Assembly: GCA_009705865.1 (NCBI GenBank)
Contig: WLSJ01000064.1
Coordinates: 1 to 9,955, forward strand
From: Actinomycetota bacterium
Lineage (GTDB): Bacteria > Actinomycetota > Acidimicrobiia > Acidimicrobiales > Ilumatobacteraceae
Length of the DNA: 9,955 nt
Direction: 5' to 3'
The translations under genes were made by a program, and so were the position numbers. Each line of letters starts with the position of its first letter. Positions within the stretch are counted from its first letter, which is position 1. The notes beneath the pieces are model-generated. The model did no database searches, was not told the origin of the DNA, and saw only the letters and a program-made list of their open reading frames with translations. This document shows positions 1 to 6,405 of this stretch, one piece after another.

Positions 1-716
1 AATATGATTCGGTGCGGAAAGAACGTGCGCCAGATCACGATGAATGCAAGATACGCAGGGCCGACAAAGATGATGTCTCTCGCCCACTGAGGACCGTGTG
101 GGTATTGCGCAGACAAAAGTATGAACGAGCCGAAGTAAATGACGGTGGCCGTGTACGTGGCTACGCGCAAAGACTTGACCCGCACGAGATGGGGAAATTT
201 GACGTTAGTAAGTTGGCTAACAGCAAAGATGATGCAGATAAGTGCTGCGTATTTCTGACTGGTACCTAACAGCACAAAAGTAGGAATAACGATGTTCCAC
301 ATGGCAGGAAAGCCGTTGAACCACACATCGTCTGTTTCTTGGTCGGTCCGTGCAAACCACAAGGCACTAGTAATCAAAATGAGTCCTGCTATTGCCATGG
401 TGACGCGTGGTTCCACTACATGAAGGTGTACCAATAAAACTGTAGGTACCACAACGCACGTGACGTAGTCGATGACAAGGTCAAGGACATGGCCATCAAT
501 ATGTGGCGCGTGCAGGCTGACATCGAATTTACGGGCGATCGGGCCATCGATGCCGTCGAGGATCTGGCACACAATGAGCCAGATAAGAGCTGTGCGAATA
601 TGGCCATCAATGAGAGCCTGTAGAGAGATAAGCCCAGCCAGGGCTCCCGTGGCAGTCAGAAAATGGATGCTGAAACCAGTACGGCGTTGAGCCTGAGTTG
701 TTTCAGAAATTGTCAC
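1..716 (-). CDS. pcs: Phosphatidylcholine synthase, C-terminal end cut by window edge
   Basis: Integral membrane enzyme expected to condense CDP-diacylglycerol with choline, giving phosphatidylcholine and CMP. The minus strand reads open for 238 codons from a GTG at 716 to the window edge without a stop. The CDP-alcohol phosphotransferase motif is visible: D54, D57-G58, A61-R62, then 12 residues, G75, D79 and D83. The 12-residue gap between AR and G matches Sinorhizobium-type Pcs, whereas generic CDP-alcohol transferases have about 8-9. Other Pcs-like stretches are FSIHFLTATGA near residue 15, VIDYVT at 81-86, GFPAMWN at 135-141 and HLVRVKSLR at 176-184. Hydrophobic segments occupy most of the rest. 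Known Pcs proteins are about 230-250 residues, so probably only a few C-terminal residues are missing. A TAG lies in frame directly before the GTG, so translation cannot start further upstream. It is divergent from the membrane protein gene at 755. The family call is firm; choline as substrate is inferred from the motif. Confidence 0.88.
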   Translation of the reverse strand, partial: MTISETTQAQRRTGFSIHFLTATGALAGLISLQALIDGHIRTALIWLIVCQILDGIDGPIARKFDVSLHAPHIDGHVLDLVIDYVTCVVVPTVLLVHLHVVEPRVTMAIAGLILITSALWFARTDQETDDVWFNGFPAMWNIVIPTFVLLGTSQKYAALICIIFAVSQLTNVKFPHLVRVKSLRVATYTATVIYFGSFILLSAQYPHGPQWARDIIFVGPAYLAFIVIWRTFFPHRII

Positions 717-722
717 CTAGTG

Positions 723-728
723 AGCCTA
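723..728 (-). promoter_or_regulatory. Putative -10 element for pcs (leaderless)
   Basis: The minus strand reads TAGGCT, then six bases (CACTAG), then the GTG start of pcs. This fits the actinobacterial -10 consensus TAnnnT at the distance that places transcription start at or next to the start codon, giving a leaderless mRNA. No convincing -35 hexamer is seen 16-18 bases upstream and no Shine-Dalgarno sequence precedes the GTG. A hexamer this loose also occurs by chance; support comes from the same spacing at other starts in the window. Confidence 0.4.
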
Positions 729-742
729 CGACCCAGCCGGCA

Positions 743-748
743 TACGAT
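743..748 (+). promoter_or_regulatory. Putative -10 element for the membrane protein gene (leaderless)
   Basis: TACGAT (TAnnnT) is followed by six bases (GAGTTC) and then the ATG at 755, mirroring the arrangement on the opposite strand for pcs. No clear -35 box is present at standard spacing. TTGTCA at 710-715 resembles a -35 but lies 27 bases away, which is too far. Confidence 0.4.
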
Positions 749-754
749 GAGTTC

Positions 755-1150
755 ATGAGTTCCCGATCAACAACGTGGAGCAGAGTGTGGATTGTCGCCT
801 CAATTGCGTATGGAGGGCTACGAACTGCTCTTGTATGGCGTTTTTTGCATCAGTTCGGTGTGAATGTGTGGGTATTTGGCGTTATTGAGCTGATTGCGTC
901 CGCTCTCTATGGACTCTCTAGCGCTCGTGTTGTGACACATCTCCTAGCTCGTAATTGGTCCGAACTGCGAAAGTGGGGTCTGCTGGCTGTCATTTCCTAT
1001 GCAGCCCCTGACGTGTATGTCTTTGTCAGTGCTGGCACCTTGCCCGGCAGCTACTTAGACGTGCTCATCGGAATTGTCCTGGTGACCGCCGCATTAACGG
1101 TGATCGGAATAGTCGGAGAAGTGCGTCGCGGACGGCAAAAGCCGGCGTAG
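755..1150 (+). CDS. Unrecognised four-helix integral membrane protein
   Basis: I do not recognise a named family. The 131-residue product has a short polar N-terminus and four predicted membrane segments, at about residues 11-31, 37-60, 73-93 and 100-123. It ends in a basic tail (EVRRGRQKPA). No signal peptide, cysteines or catalytic motif is evident. I chose the ATG at 755 because a TAnnnT hexamer lies exactly six bases before it. The same frame can be extended to a TTG at 698, but that would run through the start of the divergent pcs gene and add a polar leader unlike the rest. The acyl-CoA synthetase follows 51 bases downstream on the same strand, so co-transcription is possible but not shown. 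No function is assigned. The reading frame is credible because it is rich in coherent hydrophobic segments and fills the gap between two firm genes. Confidence 0.72.
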   Translation: MSSRSTTWSRVWIVASIAYGGLRTALVWRFLHQFGVNVWVFGVIELIASALYGLSSARVVTHLLARNWSELRKWGLLAVISYAAPDVYVFVSAGTLPGSYLDVLIGIVLVTAALTVIGIVGEVRRGRQKPA

Positions 1151-1188
1151 GAGCCGAGTGCGGGTGTGTTCAGTCAGTGCGAAACGCC

Positions 1189-1194
1189 TACGGT
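1189..1194 (+). promoter_or_regulatory. Putative -10 element for the acyl-CoA synthetase (leaderless)
   Basis: TACGGT (TAnnnT) is followed by seven bases (ATACAGC) and the ATG at 1202. The same hexamer precedes the MFS gene start. No strong Shine-Dalgarno sequence lies before 1202, which fits leaderless initiation. No clear -35 hexamer is seen. Confidence 0.35.
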
Positions 1195-1201
1195 ATACAG
1201 C

Positions 1202-2734
1202 ATGAAAGTTGCTCTAACAATTGTTGATCATCTTCGCCGTGCCGAGCAGGTGTATGGCGATCGCGTTGCTGTTATTGATGAGTCTGATCAGCCAGCTGAA
1301 TCTTGGGGGAGCATTACCTATAGCGAGATGGCGCGTCGTGCTCGCGCGCAAGCTGCTGGCTTAGATGCTCTTGGTATTGCACAAGGCGCGCGTGTTGCCA
1401 TAGTCAGCCAGAACTCTGCTCGTCTTTTGACTTCGTTCTTTGGTGTTAGTGGATACGGACGAGTTCTTGTGCCTATCAATTTCCGTCTGGTGGCCGAAGA
1501 AGTGTCGTACATCATCTCCCATTGTGGAGCAGAGGTCTTAATCATTGACCCCGAATTGGAAGAGGCTTTATCGGGTGTGACCGCGAAGCATAAGTTCATT
1601 ATTGGGGCTGAGTCAGACGCTGTGTTGTACAAATACGACGTCGAGCCTCAGACATGGATTCCTGATGAGGATGTAACGGCAACTATCAACTACACCAGTG
1701 GCACTACGGCTCGTCCGAAAGGCGTGCAATTAACTCATCGAAACCTCTGGGTCAACGCAGCAATTTTCGGGTGGCAATTAGGCATCAACGATCGTGATGT
1801 GTATTTGCACACGTTGCCGCAGTTCCATGCCAACGGATGGGGAATTGTCTTTGCAGTCACAGCGATGGGTGGGCAACACATTATTTTGCGCAAAGTTGAT
1901 GGTGCTGAAATTCTTCGCCGCATTGATCACTTCGGCGTGTCGCTGTTGTGTGGGGCTCCTGCTGTTGCAAATATGGTCCTTGATGCATCCTCTGATGCGT
2001 TGTTGCCTACATCTCGCGGGCAGGTACGAATGGTGGTTGCTGGTGCGCCACCACCGACCAAAACAATTGAAAGAATCGAAACTGATCTCGGATGGGAATT
2101 CATACAGATCTATGGGCTGACTGAAACGTCACCCCTTCTCACCATGAACCGCAACCGCGCTGAATGGGATGACCTTTCATCGTCTGATCGTGCAGCAAAA
2201 CTTAGTGCTGCTGGCGCTCCGTCACTAGGAGTGGAAATGAGCATTGATGCAGAAGGCGAAGTCCTTGCGAGGGGCAGTGTGATTATGTCTGGGTACTGGG
2301 AACAACCAGAAGAGACCGCAAAGGCCATCGTTGATGGTTGGTTCCACACAGGTGATGGCGGATCAATGGGCGAGTACAACTTTGTCACCATTGCAGACCG
2401 AAAAAAGGATGTCATCATTTCTGGCGGAGAGAACGTGTCATCTATTGAAGTGGAGGACGCTGTATTTTCTCACCCAGAAGTTTCTGAGGTTGCCGTCATC
2501 GGTGTGCCAGATGAAAAGTGGGGAGAAGCAGTGCTGGCCCTTGTGGTTACTACTGCAGGGTCAACGCTGAGCGAAGAAGCCTTGATTGCCTATGTGAAGA
2601 CAAAATTGGCTGGGTACAAGTGCCCGAAGCGTATTGAGTTCCGCTCTGAGCTAGCAAGAACAGCAACCGGCAAGCTTCAGAAATTCAAATTGCGCGCGCC
2701 ATATTGGGAAGGCCTCGAGCGTCAAGTTAACTGA
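1202..2734 (+). CDS. AMP-forming acyl-CoA synthetase (ANL superfamily)
   Basis: Cytoplasmic ligase that adenylates a carboxylic acid with ATP and transfers the acyl group to CoA. In the 510-residue product the P-loop YTSGTTARPKG is at 164-174, YGLTE at 304-308, HTGD ending at 385, the hinge DRKKD at 399-403, SGGEN just after it, and the catalytic lysine in ATGKLQK at K491. The ENVSSIEVED stretch resembles the acyl-activating-enzyme/medium-chain branch, which includes methylmercaptopropionate-CoA ligases, more than classical long-chain FadD; the true substrate cannot be read from the sequence. The ATG at 1202 is preferred because the protein then begins MKVALTIVDHLRRA, as family members do, with a TAnnnT hexamer just before it. 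An alternative GTG at 1166, with GGAG 12 bases upstream, would add 12 residues. The gene runs head-on into the second synthetase, leaving 9 bases between stops. Confidence 0.9.
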   Translation: MKVALTIVDHLRRAEQVYGDRVAVIDESDQPAESWGSITYSEMARRARAQAAGLDALGIAQGARVAIVSQNSARLLTSFFGVSGYGRVLVPINFRLVAEEVSYIISHCGAEVLIIDPELEEALSGVTAKHKFIIGAESDAVLYKYDVEPQTWIPDEDVTATINYTSGTTARPKGVQLTHRNLWVNAAIFGWQLGINDRDVYLHTLPQFHANGWGIVFAVTAMGGQHIILRKVDGAEILRRIDHFGVSLLCGAPAVANMVLDASSDALLPTSRGQVRMVVAGAPPPTKTIERIETDLGWEFIQIYGLTETSPLLTMNRNRAEWDDLSSSDRAAKLSAAGAPSLGVEMSIDAEGEVLARGSVIMSGYWEQPEETAKAIVDGWFHTGDGGSMGEYNFVTIADRKKDVIISGGENVSSIEVEDAVFSHPEVSEVAVIGVPDEKWGEAVLALVVTTAGSTLSEEALIAYVKTKLAGYKCPKRIEFRSELARTATGKLQKFKLRAPYWEGLERQVN

Positions 2735-2743
2735 GACTGCGCT

Positions 2744-4279
2744 TTACAAAGTTGGGAACTGAAGACGAAGTTCGCGCTTCAATGCTTTGCCTGATGCGTT
2801 TCTTGGAATCACATCAACAAAACGAATGCCGCTTGGCATTTTGAAACGAGCCAATTTCCCATCACAGTGAGCAATGATGTCGCTCTCTGTGATGTTCGCG
2901 TCTTTCTTCACAACTACTGCAAGACCAGTCTCACCCCATTTGTCAGATGGCACGCCAATCACTGCTACGTCTGCAATGCCAGCAAGACCAAGAATCACGT
3001 TTTCAATTTCAGCGGGGTACACATTTTCGCCGCCTGAAATAATCATGTCTTTCAGACGGTCCTGAATCCAGATGAACCCTTCATCGTCAACGGTGGCTAT
3101 GTCTCCTGTGTAAAGCCAGCCGTTCTTGATTGTTTCAGCTGTTGCGTCCGGCCTGTTCCAATAGCCGGTCATGATGTGGTCTCCCCGGACAAGCACTTCT
3201 CCTGCCTCTTCTACATCGCACACTGTTCCGTCAGGTCGTACGACAGCGACATCGGTATGGAAATAGGCCTTGCCAGTTGAACCAGCTTTACGAATGGCAT
3301 CTTCTGGGGTGGTGACACAAGCAGGACCACATGTTTCTGTGAGGCCATATACCTGGTGAATATCAATTCCCATTTCTTGGTACGCCTCAATTAGTGCCTT
3401 TGGCACTGGGGCTGCACCACTAAGGAACCAGCGCAATGTTGAATGGTCGTGAGTCTTTGGATCAAATACCAAACGGCATGCGCCAAGCATCGCAGGAACT
3501 AATAGCGCATTGTTAATACGTTCTTGTTTCACTAACTGCCAGATTGCGTTCGGGTCAAAAGCGCGCATCAATACATGAGAAAGCCCTCTGTATGCAATGA
3601 GGATTGCAGGGGTCAGTGCGCCAACGTGGAACAACGGCATCGGGTTCAAATAACGATCTCCAATGCAGAAATCACTTGTTGCATTAAGAGTTATGAGTGC
3701 TGCCATTTGGGTGTTGTGGGTGTGCATCACGCCCTTAGGAAGCCCCGTGGTACCTGATGTGTACATGATGTAGAGAAGGTCATCGTTTGATGCGGTTACT
3801 TGTGGTTCATCAGTGCTCTGTGAATCAACCAGTGAATCGAACTGTTGCGCGAATGCAGGGTTCGTGTCTGCTGTTCCGACACGTATCCAGTGTTTAACAT
3901 CGGTGCGGTCGCCACGCGCGTGAAGTTCATTAACGGAGGCATCGAACTCACTGCCAGCAATAAGAGCAACAGCTCCTGCATCTTTCACGATGAATTCAAG
4001 TTCGTCTGCAACGAGACGCCAGTTGAGAGGCACGATTACTGCCCCAATCTTTGCAACTGCAAAGAAAGATGACACAAATTCATGAGAGTTCATCATCAAC
4101 AGAGCAACGCGGTCACCCTTGCGAACACCCAGTGACAATAATCCGTGGGCAACCTGGTTTGTTCGGGCGTTCAGCTCTGTGTATGTGAAGCGGCGATCTT
4201 GTGCGACATCAAATAGTGCTTCGCTGTCGGGGTTCAGGTAGGTGCGTTTTGTAAGAAGTGAGCCAATGTTGGTTTCCAT
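2744..4279 (-). CDS. AMP-forming acyl-CoA synthetase, FadD-like
   Basis: Fatty or other carboxylic acid-CoA ligase of 511 residues, the usual length. Motifs in order: P-loop YTSGTTGLPKG at 173-183, MPLFHVG at 214-220, YGLTE at 311-315, YTGD ending at 393, hinge DRLKD at 407-411, SGGENVYPAEIE at 415-426, and the catalytic lysine at K498 in NASGKALK. The ENVYPAEIE form is typical of FadD and FadD13-like acyl-CoA synthetases in Actinobacteria, so this is a different branch from the ligase at 1202, which has ENVSSIEVE. It lies 37 bases after the AlkB gene on the same strand and is probably the last gene of the MFS-AlkB-synthetase operon. It starts at an ATG with little Shine-Dalgarno character; AATAAT sits seven bases before it and could be a weak extra promoter. 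Substrate chain length is not determinable. Confidence 0.92.
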   Translation of the reverse strand: METNIGSLLTKRTYLNPDSEALFDVAQDRRFTYTELNARTNQVAHGLLSLGVRKGDRVALLMMNSHEFVSSFFAVAKIGAVIVPLNWRLVADELEFIVKDAGAVALIAGSEFDASVNELHARGDRTDVKHWIRVGTADTNPAFAQQFDSLVDSQSTDEPQVTASNDDLLYIMYTSGTTGLPKGVMHTHNTQMAALITLNATSDFCIGDRYLNPMPLFHVGALTPAILIAYRGLSHVLMRAFDPNAIWQLVKQERINNALLVPAMLGACRLVFDPKTHDHSTLRWFLSGAAPVPKALIEAYQEMGIDIHQVYGLTETCGPACVTTPEDAIRKAGSTGKAYFHTDVAVVRPDGTVCDVEEAGEVLVRGDHIMTGYWNRPDATAETIKNGWLYTGDIATVDDEGFIWIQDRLKDMIISGGENVYPAEIENVILGLAGIADVAVIGVPSDKWGETGLAVVVKKDANITESDIIAHCDGKLARFKMPSGIRFVDVIPRNASGKALKRELRLQFPTL

Positions 4280-4316
4280 GGCGACGATTATTTCACAGCC
4301 ATGAGCAACAGTCGAT

Positions 4317-4925
4317 TCACGATGAGAAGAGATGACGAAAGGTCAGGTTGATGCGCGGTTCTGCGATTCGGGTTGATTTAGGTATCCGGTGCTTCCAGTG
4401 CGATTGGCTTTGGCCAGACATCACCAGTAGAGAGCCGTGTGGCAACATCACTGAAATGGTGTCTCCGGACTGTTTGTGGCGCAGGTCGAAACGTCTCTCT
4501 GTGCCCAGGCTTATAGAGGCGATAACAGGTGCCGGACCGTTGACTGCCTCGTCGTCTGAATGCCATCCCATACTGTCGTGACCATTGCGGTAGAGATTCA
4601 CTAAGACCCCGTTGAAAGAGTGATCTAGACGCGTCTGACACGCCTCTCGAAGGGCCCTCAGGGGTTCGTTCCAGGGTTGGGGTGTTCTCTCTGAGCCGGA
4701 ATACGTATAGGGGAGTTCTGGGTCTGCGTGCCAGGCCGAAAGTCGAGGTTCGCTGACCCGCTTTCCGAACATCATGAGCGCGGTTTCCTCCCACGGAGTG
4801 ATGGCCGATAGTGCTTGGAAATACTGATCAGCATCTGACGCCGACAGAAACTCTGGAACCAATATTGCTGATCCGTCAGTCGGCAGCAACTCGCCCCCGA
4901 ATGAAAATGATTGTGGACTAGGCAT
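4317..4925 (-). CDS. alkB: AlkB-type 2-oxoglutarate/Fe(II) nucleic-acid demethylase
   Basis: Non-heme iron dioxygenase predicted to remove alkyl groups oxidatively from DNA or RNA bases (1-methyladenine and 3-methylcytosine type lesions). The 202-residue product has the iron ligands in GWHSDDE (H122, D124) and HWKHRIPK (H179), and the 2-oxoglutarate-binding arginines in RINLTFR (R191, R197). PRLSAWHAD at 60-68 followed by YTYSG, then NLYRNGHDSMGW at 110-121 and SISLGTERRFDLRH at 137-150, match the ALKBH2/3-like bacterial branch rather than E. coli AlkB itself. I chose the ATG at 4925, giving ATGCCTAG, an 8-base overlap with the end of the MFS gene, because the homologous region starts soon after it. 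An ATG at 4973 would add 16 residues buried in the MFS gene. AAAGG lies only three bases before the start, so translation probably depends on coupling to the MFS gene. Activity on repair substrates is inferred from the family. Confidence 0.92.
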   Translation of the reverse strand: MPSPQSFSFGGELLPTDGSAILVPEFLSASDADQYFQALSAITPWEETALMMFGKRVSEPRLSAWHADPELPYTYSGSERTPQPWNEPLRALREACQTRLDHSFNGVLVNLYRNGHDSMGWHSDDEAVNGPAPVIASISLGTERRFDLRHKQSGDTISVMLPHGSLLVMSGQSQSHWKHRIPKSTRIAEPRINLTFRHLFSS

Positions 4926-6351
4926 CTGCCTTTGAGGCCCGTGGGCGCGGTTGCATCGTCGGAGCTGCATCAACGTCTTTGATATAGATCCATGCGTAGA
5001 TCGCCCCGATCAATGACATGGCAATGCTGGCAGCGAATGCGTAATGAAAAGCTGACAACTGGTGTAACGCGGATGCATCGCCAAAACTATTGCGACGTGA
5101 AATGAAGATGGTGGATAGCAATGCGACTCCGATAGCGGCCGATGCTTGACGTTGAGTGGTGTAGATAGCTGAGGCTCTTCCGGTATCTGGTTTAGCAATA
5201 CGCGCATACGTAGCAGCCTGCAATGGCACGAAAGCAAATGCCATTGAAATTCCGCGAATCAACATCAATCCACGAATAGTCCACTGATTCACTCCGATGG
5301 TGACGAACATATACGGAATGTTTGATGCGCTCACAAGAATGAGGCCGAGAGTCACTAGACGTCGCGGCCCGATGGTGTGATACATCCGCCCAACGAACTG
5401 GCTCATCACAATGATGCCAACGGCCTGTGGGAATGTTGTGAGACCAGATTTGAGTGCGCTGTACCCGAGCAATGTTTGTAAAAACTGCGGAAGCATGAAA
5501 AGAAATGCTGCAAAACTTGCATATGAAAATGTGTTCACCATGTTTGAGGTTCGAAACATGCGGTCCTTGTACAAACGCAATGCCAACATTGGTTCCTTAA
5601 TGCGCAACTCGACACGCACCATTGCTGCGAGAAGTACTAGTCCACCAACAGCTGTCACGAGAACTTCGCCAGAAGCCCACCCTTTGTCCGGGCCTTGTGA
5701 CATTGCATATAGAACGGAAGCTAGCCCTGAAGCTGCTAACAAGAACCCAGCAATATCGAAAGAACCGGCGGTGGGTTCCTTGCTTTCCCGCAAATACAGC
5801 GAACCAAAGATGAACCCCGCGATGCCGATGGGCACATTGACATAGAAGATCCAACGCCATGAAAGGTTGTCAATGAGAAGGCCGCCGATTATTGGCCCGA
5901 GTGCCGGTGCAATGACAGTCGGAATGATCAGAACCGTTGAGGCTCGAGCGCGTTCTTCCTGCGGGAATGCGCGGTACAGCATTGCTGTTCCAACGGGGGT
6001 GAGCATTCCGCCACCGACGCCTTGCAAAATACGAAACGCGATGAGTTCTCCAACGCTGTGTGCTTGACCGCACAGAACAGACGCCACGGTGAACATGAGG
6101 AGGGCAAATAGGAAAGTGCGCTTTGTGCCAAATCGATCGCCGATCCAGCCAGACGATGGAATCCACACCGCAATTGACAAGAGGTATCCGAGCACGACCC
6201 ATTCAATGCCGGCACCGTGAACATTGAATTCTCGACCAAGGGTAGGAATGGCAACATTGACGATGGTGGTGTCCATGATTTCCATGAATAGTCCAAGGAC
6301 ATAGATAATGGCGACAACCCATTTATATTCAAACGGGGCGTTTTTCTGCAT
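4918..6351 (-). CDS. MFS drug-efflux-type transporter, DHA2 (EmrB/QacA) family
   Basis: Inner-membrane proton-coupled exporter of about 14 helices, likely pumping out hydrophobic drugs or metabolites. In the 477-residue product, MDTTIVNVAIPTL at 26-38 is the DHA2 helix-1 motif, with D27 expected to be the charged residue. GWIGDRFGTKRT at 68-79 is MFS motif A. APALGPIIGGLL at 148-159 is motif C, which marks antiporters. LSWRWIFYVNVPIGI at 163-177 is typical of DHA2 members. The C-terminus is a short polar, basic tail. I chose the ATG at 6351 because a TACGGT hexamer lies six bases before it. An in-frame ATG at 6375 would add eight residues (MNSQYGGI) and has no ribosome binding site. The gene heads a probable operon with the overlapping AlkB gene and then the acyl-CoA synthetase. 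It is divergent from the gene at 6406. No adjacent TetR or MarR regulator is present. The exported compound is unknown. Confidence 0.92.
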   Translation of the reverse strand: MQKNAPFEYKWVVAIIYVLGLFMEIMDTTIVNVAIPTLGREFNVHGAGIEWVVLGYLLSIAVWIPSSGWIGDRFGTKRTFLFALLMFTVASVLCGQAHSVGELIAFRILQGVGGGMLTPVGTAMLYRAFPQEERARASTVLIIPTVIAPALGPIIGGLLIDNLSWRWIFYVNVPIGIAGFIFGSLYLRESKEPTAGSFDIAGFLLAASGLASVLYAMSQGPDKGWASGEVLVTAVGGLVLLAAMVRVELRIKEPMLALRLYKDRMFRTSNMVNTFSYASFAAFLFMLPQFLQTLLGYSALKSGLTTFPQAVGIIVMSQFVGRMYHTIGPRRLVTLGLILVSASNIPYMFVTIGVNQWTIRGLMLIRGISMAFAFVPLQAATYARIAKPDTGRASAIYTTQRQASAAIGVALLSTIFISRRNSFGDASALHQLSAFHYAFAASIAMSLIGAIYAWIYIKDVDAAPTMQPRPRASKADA

Positions 6352-6357
6352 AATTCC

Positions 6358-6363
6358 ACCGTA
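6358..6363 (-). promoter_or_regulatory. Putative -10 element for the MFS operon (leaderless)
   Basis: The minus strand reads TACGGT, six bases (GGAATT), then the ATG at 6351. The hexamer is the same as that before the synthetase at 1202. GGTGGA within the same stretch could instead serve as a weak ribosome binding site for a longer transcript, so the two readings compete. Confidence 0.38.
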
Positions 6364-6390
6364 CTGCGAGTTCATGGTCTGGCATTTATT

Positions 6391-6397
6391 GAGGGAG
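6391..6397 (+). promoter_or_regulatory. Ribosome binding site of the CMD-family gene
   Basis: GAGGGAG ends eight bases before the ATG at 6406, which is a good Shine-Dalgarno match at normal spacing. This gene therefore probably has a leadered transcript, unlike the TAnnnT-preceded starts elsewhere in the window. I see no confident -10 hexamer in the short space shared with the divergent MFS gene. Confidence 0.6.
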
Positions 6398-6405
6398 AAT
6401 AGGTC

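Noticed and set aside
12..269. Open frame on the plus strand (85 codons)
   Set aside because: It is antisense to pcs, which has a clear family motif and coherent hydrophobic segments. The plus-strand translation is charged and resembles nothing.
472..690. Open frame on the plus strand opposite the start half of pcs
   Set aside because: It is antisense to the CDP-alcohol motif region, and its translation has no recognisable features.
710..715. TTGTCA as a -35 box for the membrane protein gene
   Set aside because: It lies 27 bases from the -10 candidate, too far for a standard promoter.
698..754. Upstream extension of the four-helix protein to a TTG at 698
   Set aside because: It would overlap the pcs start and add a polar, unconserved-looking leader. 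The ATG at 755 is better placed relative to a -10-like hexamer.
2735..2743. Bidirectional terminator between the convergent ligase genes
   Set aside because: Nine bases hold no stem-loop. Weak pairing around 2761-2780 (GAAG...CTTC) is short, bulged and inside coding sequence, with no U-run.
4926..4973. Longer AlkB start at an ATG at 4973
   Set aside because: The extra residues would all be encoded within the MFS gene, and recognisable AlkB sequence begins after the ATG at 4925.
5411..5845. Plus-strand open frame of 144 codons inside the MFS gene
   Set aside because: It is antisense to a well-supported transporter and its translation is compositionally unlike a real protein.
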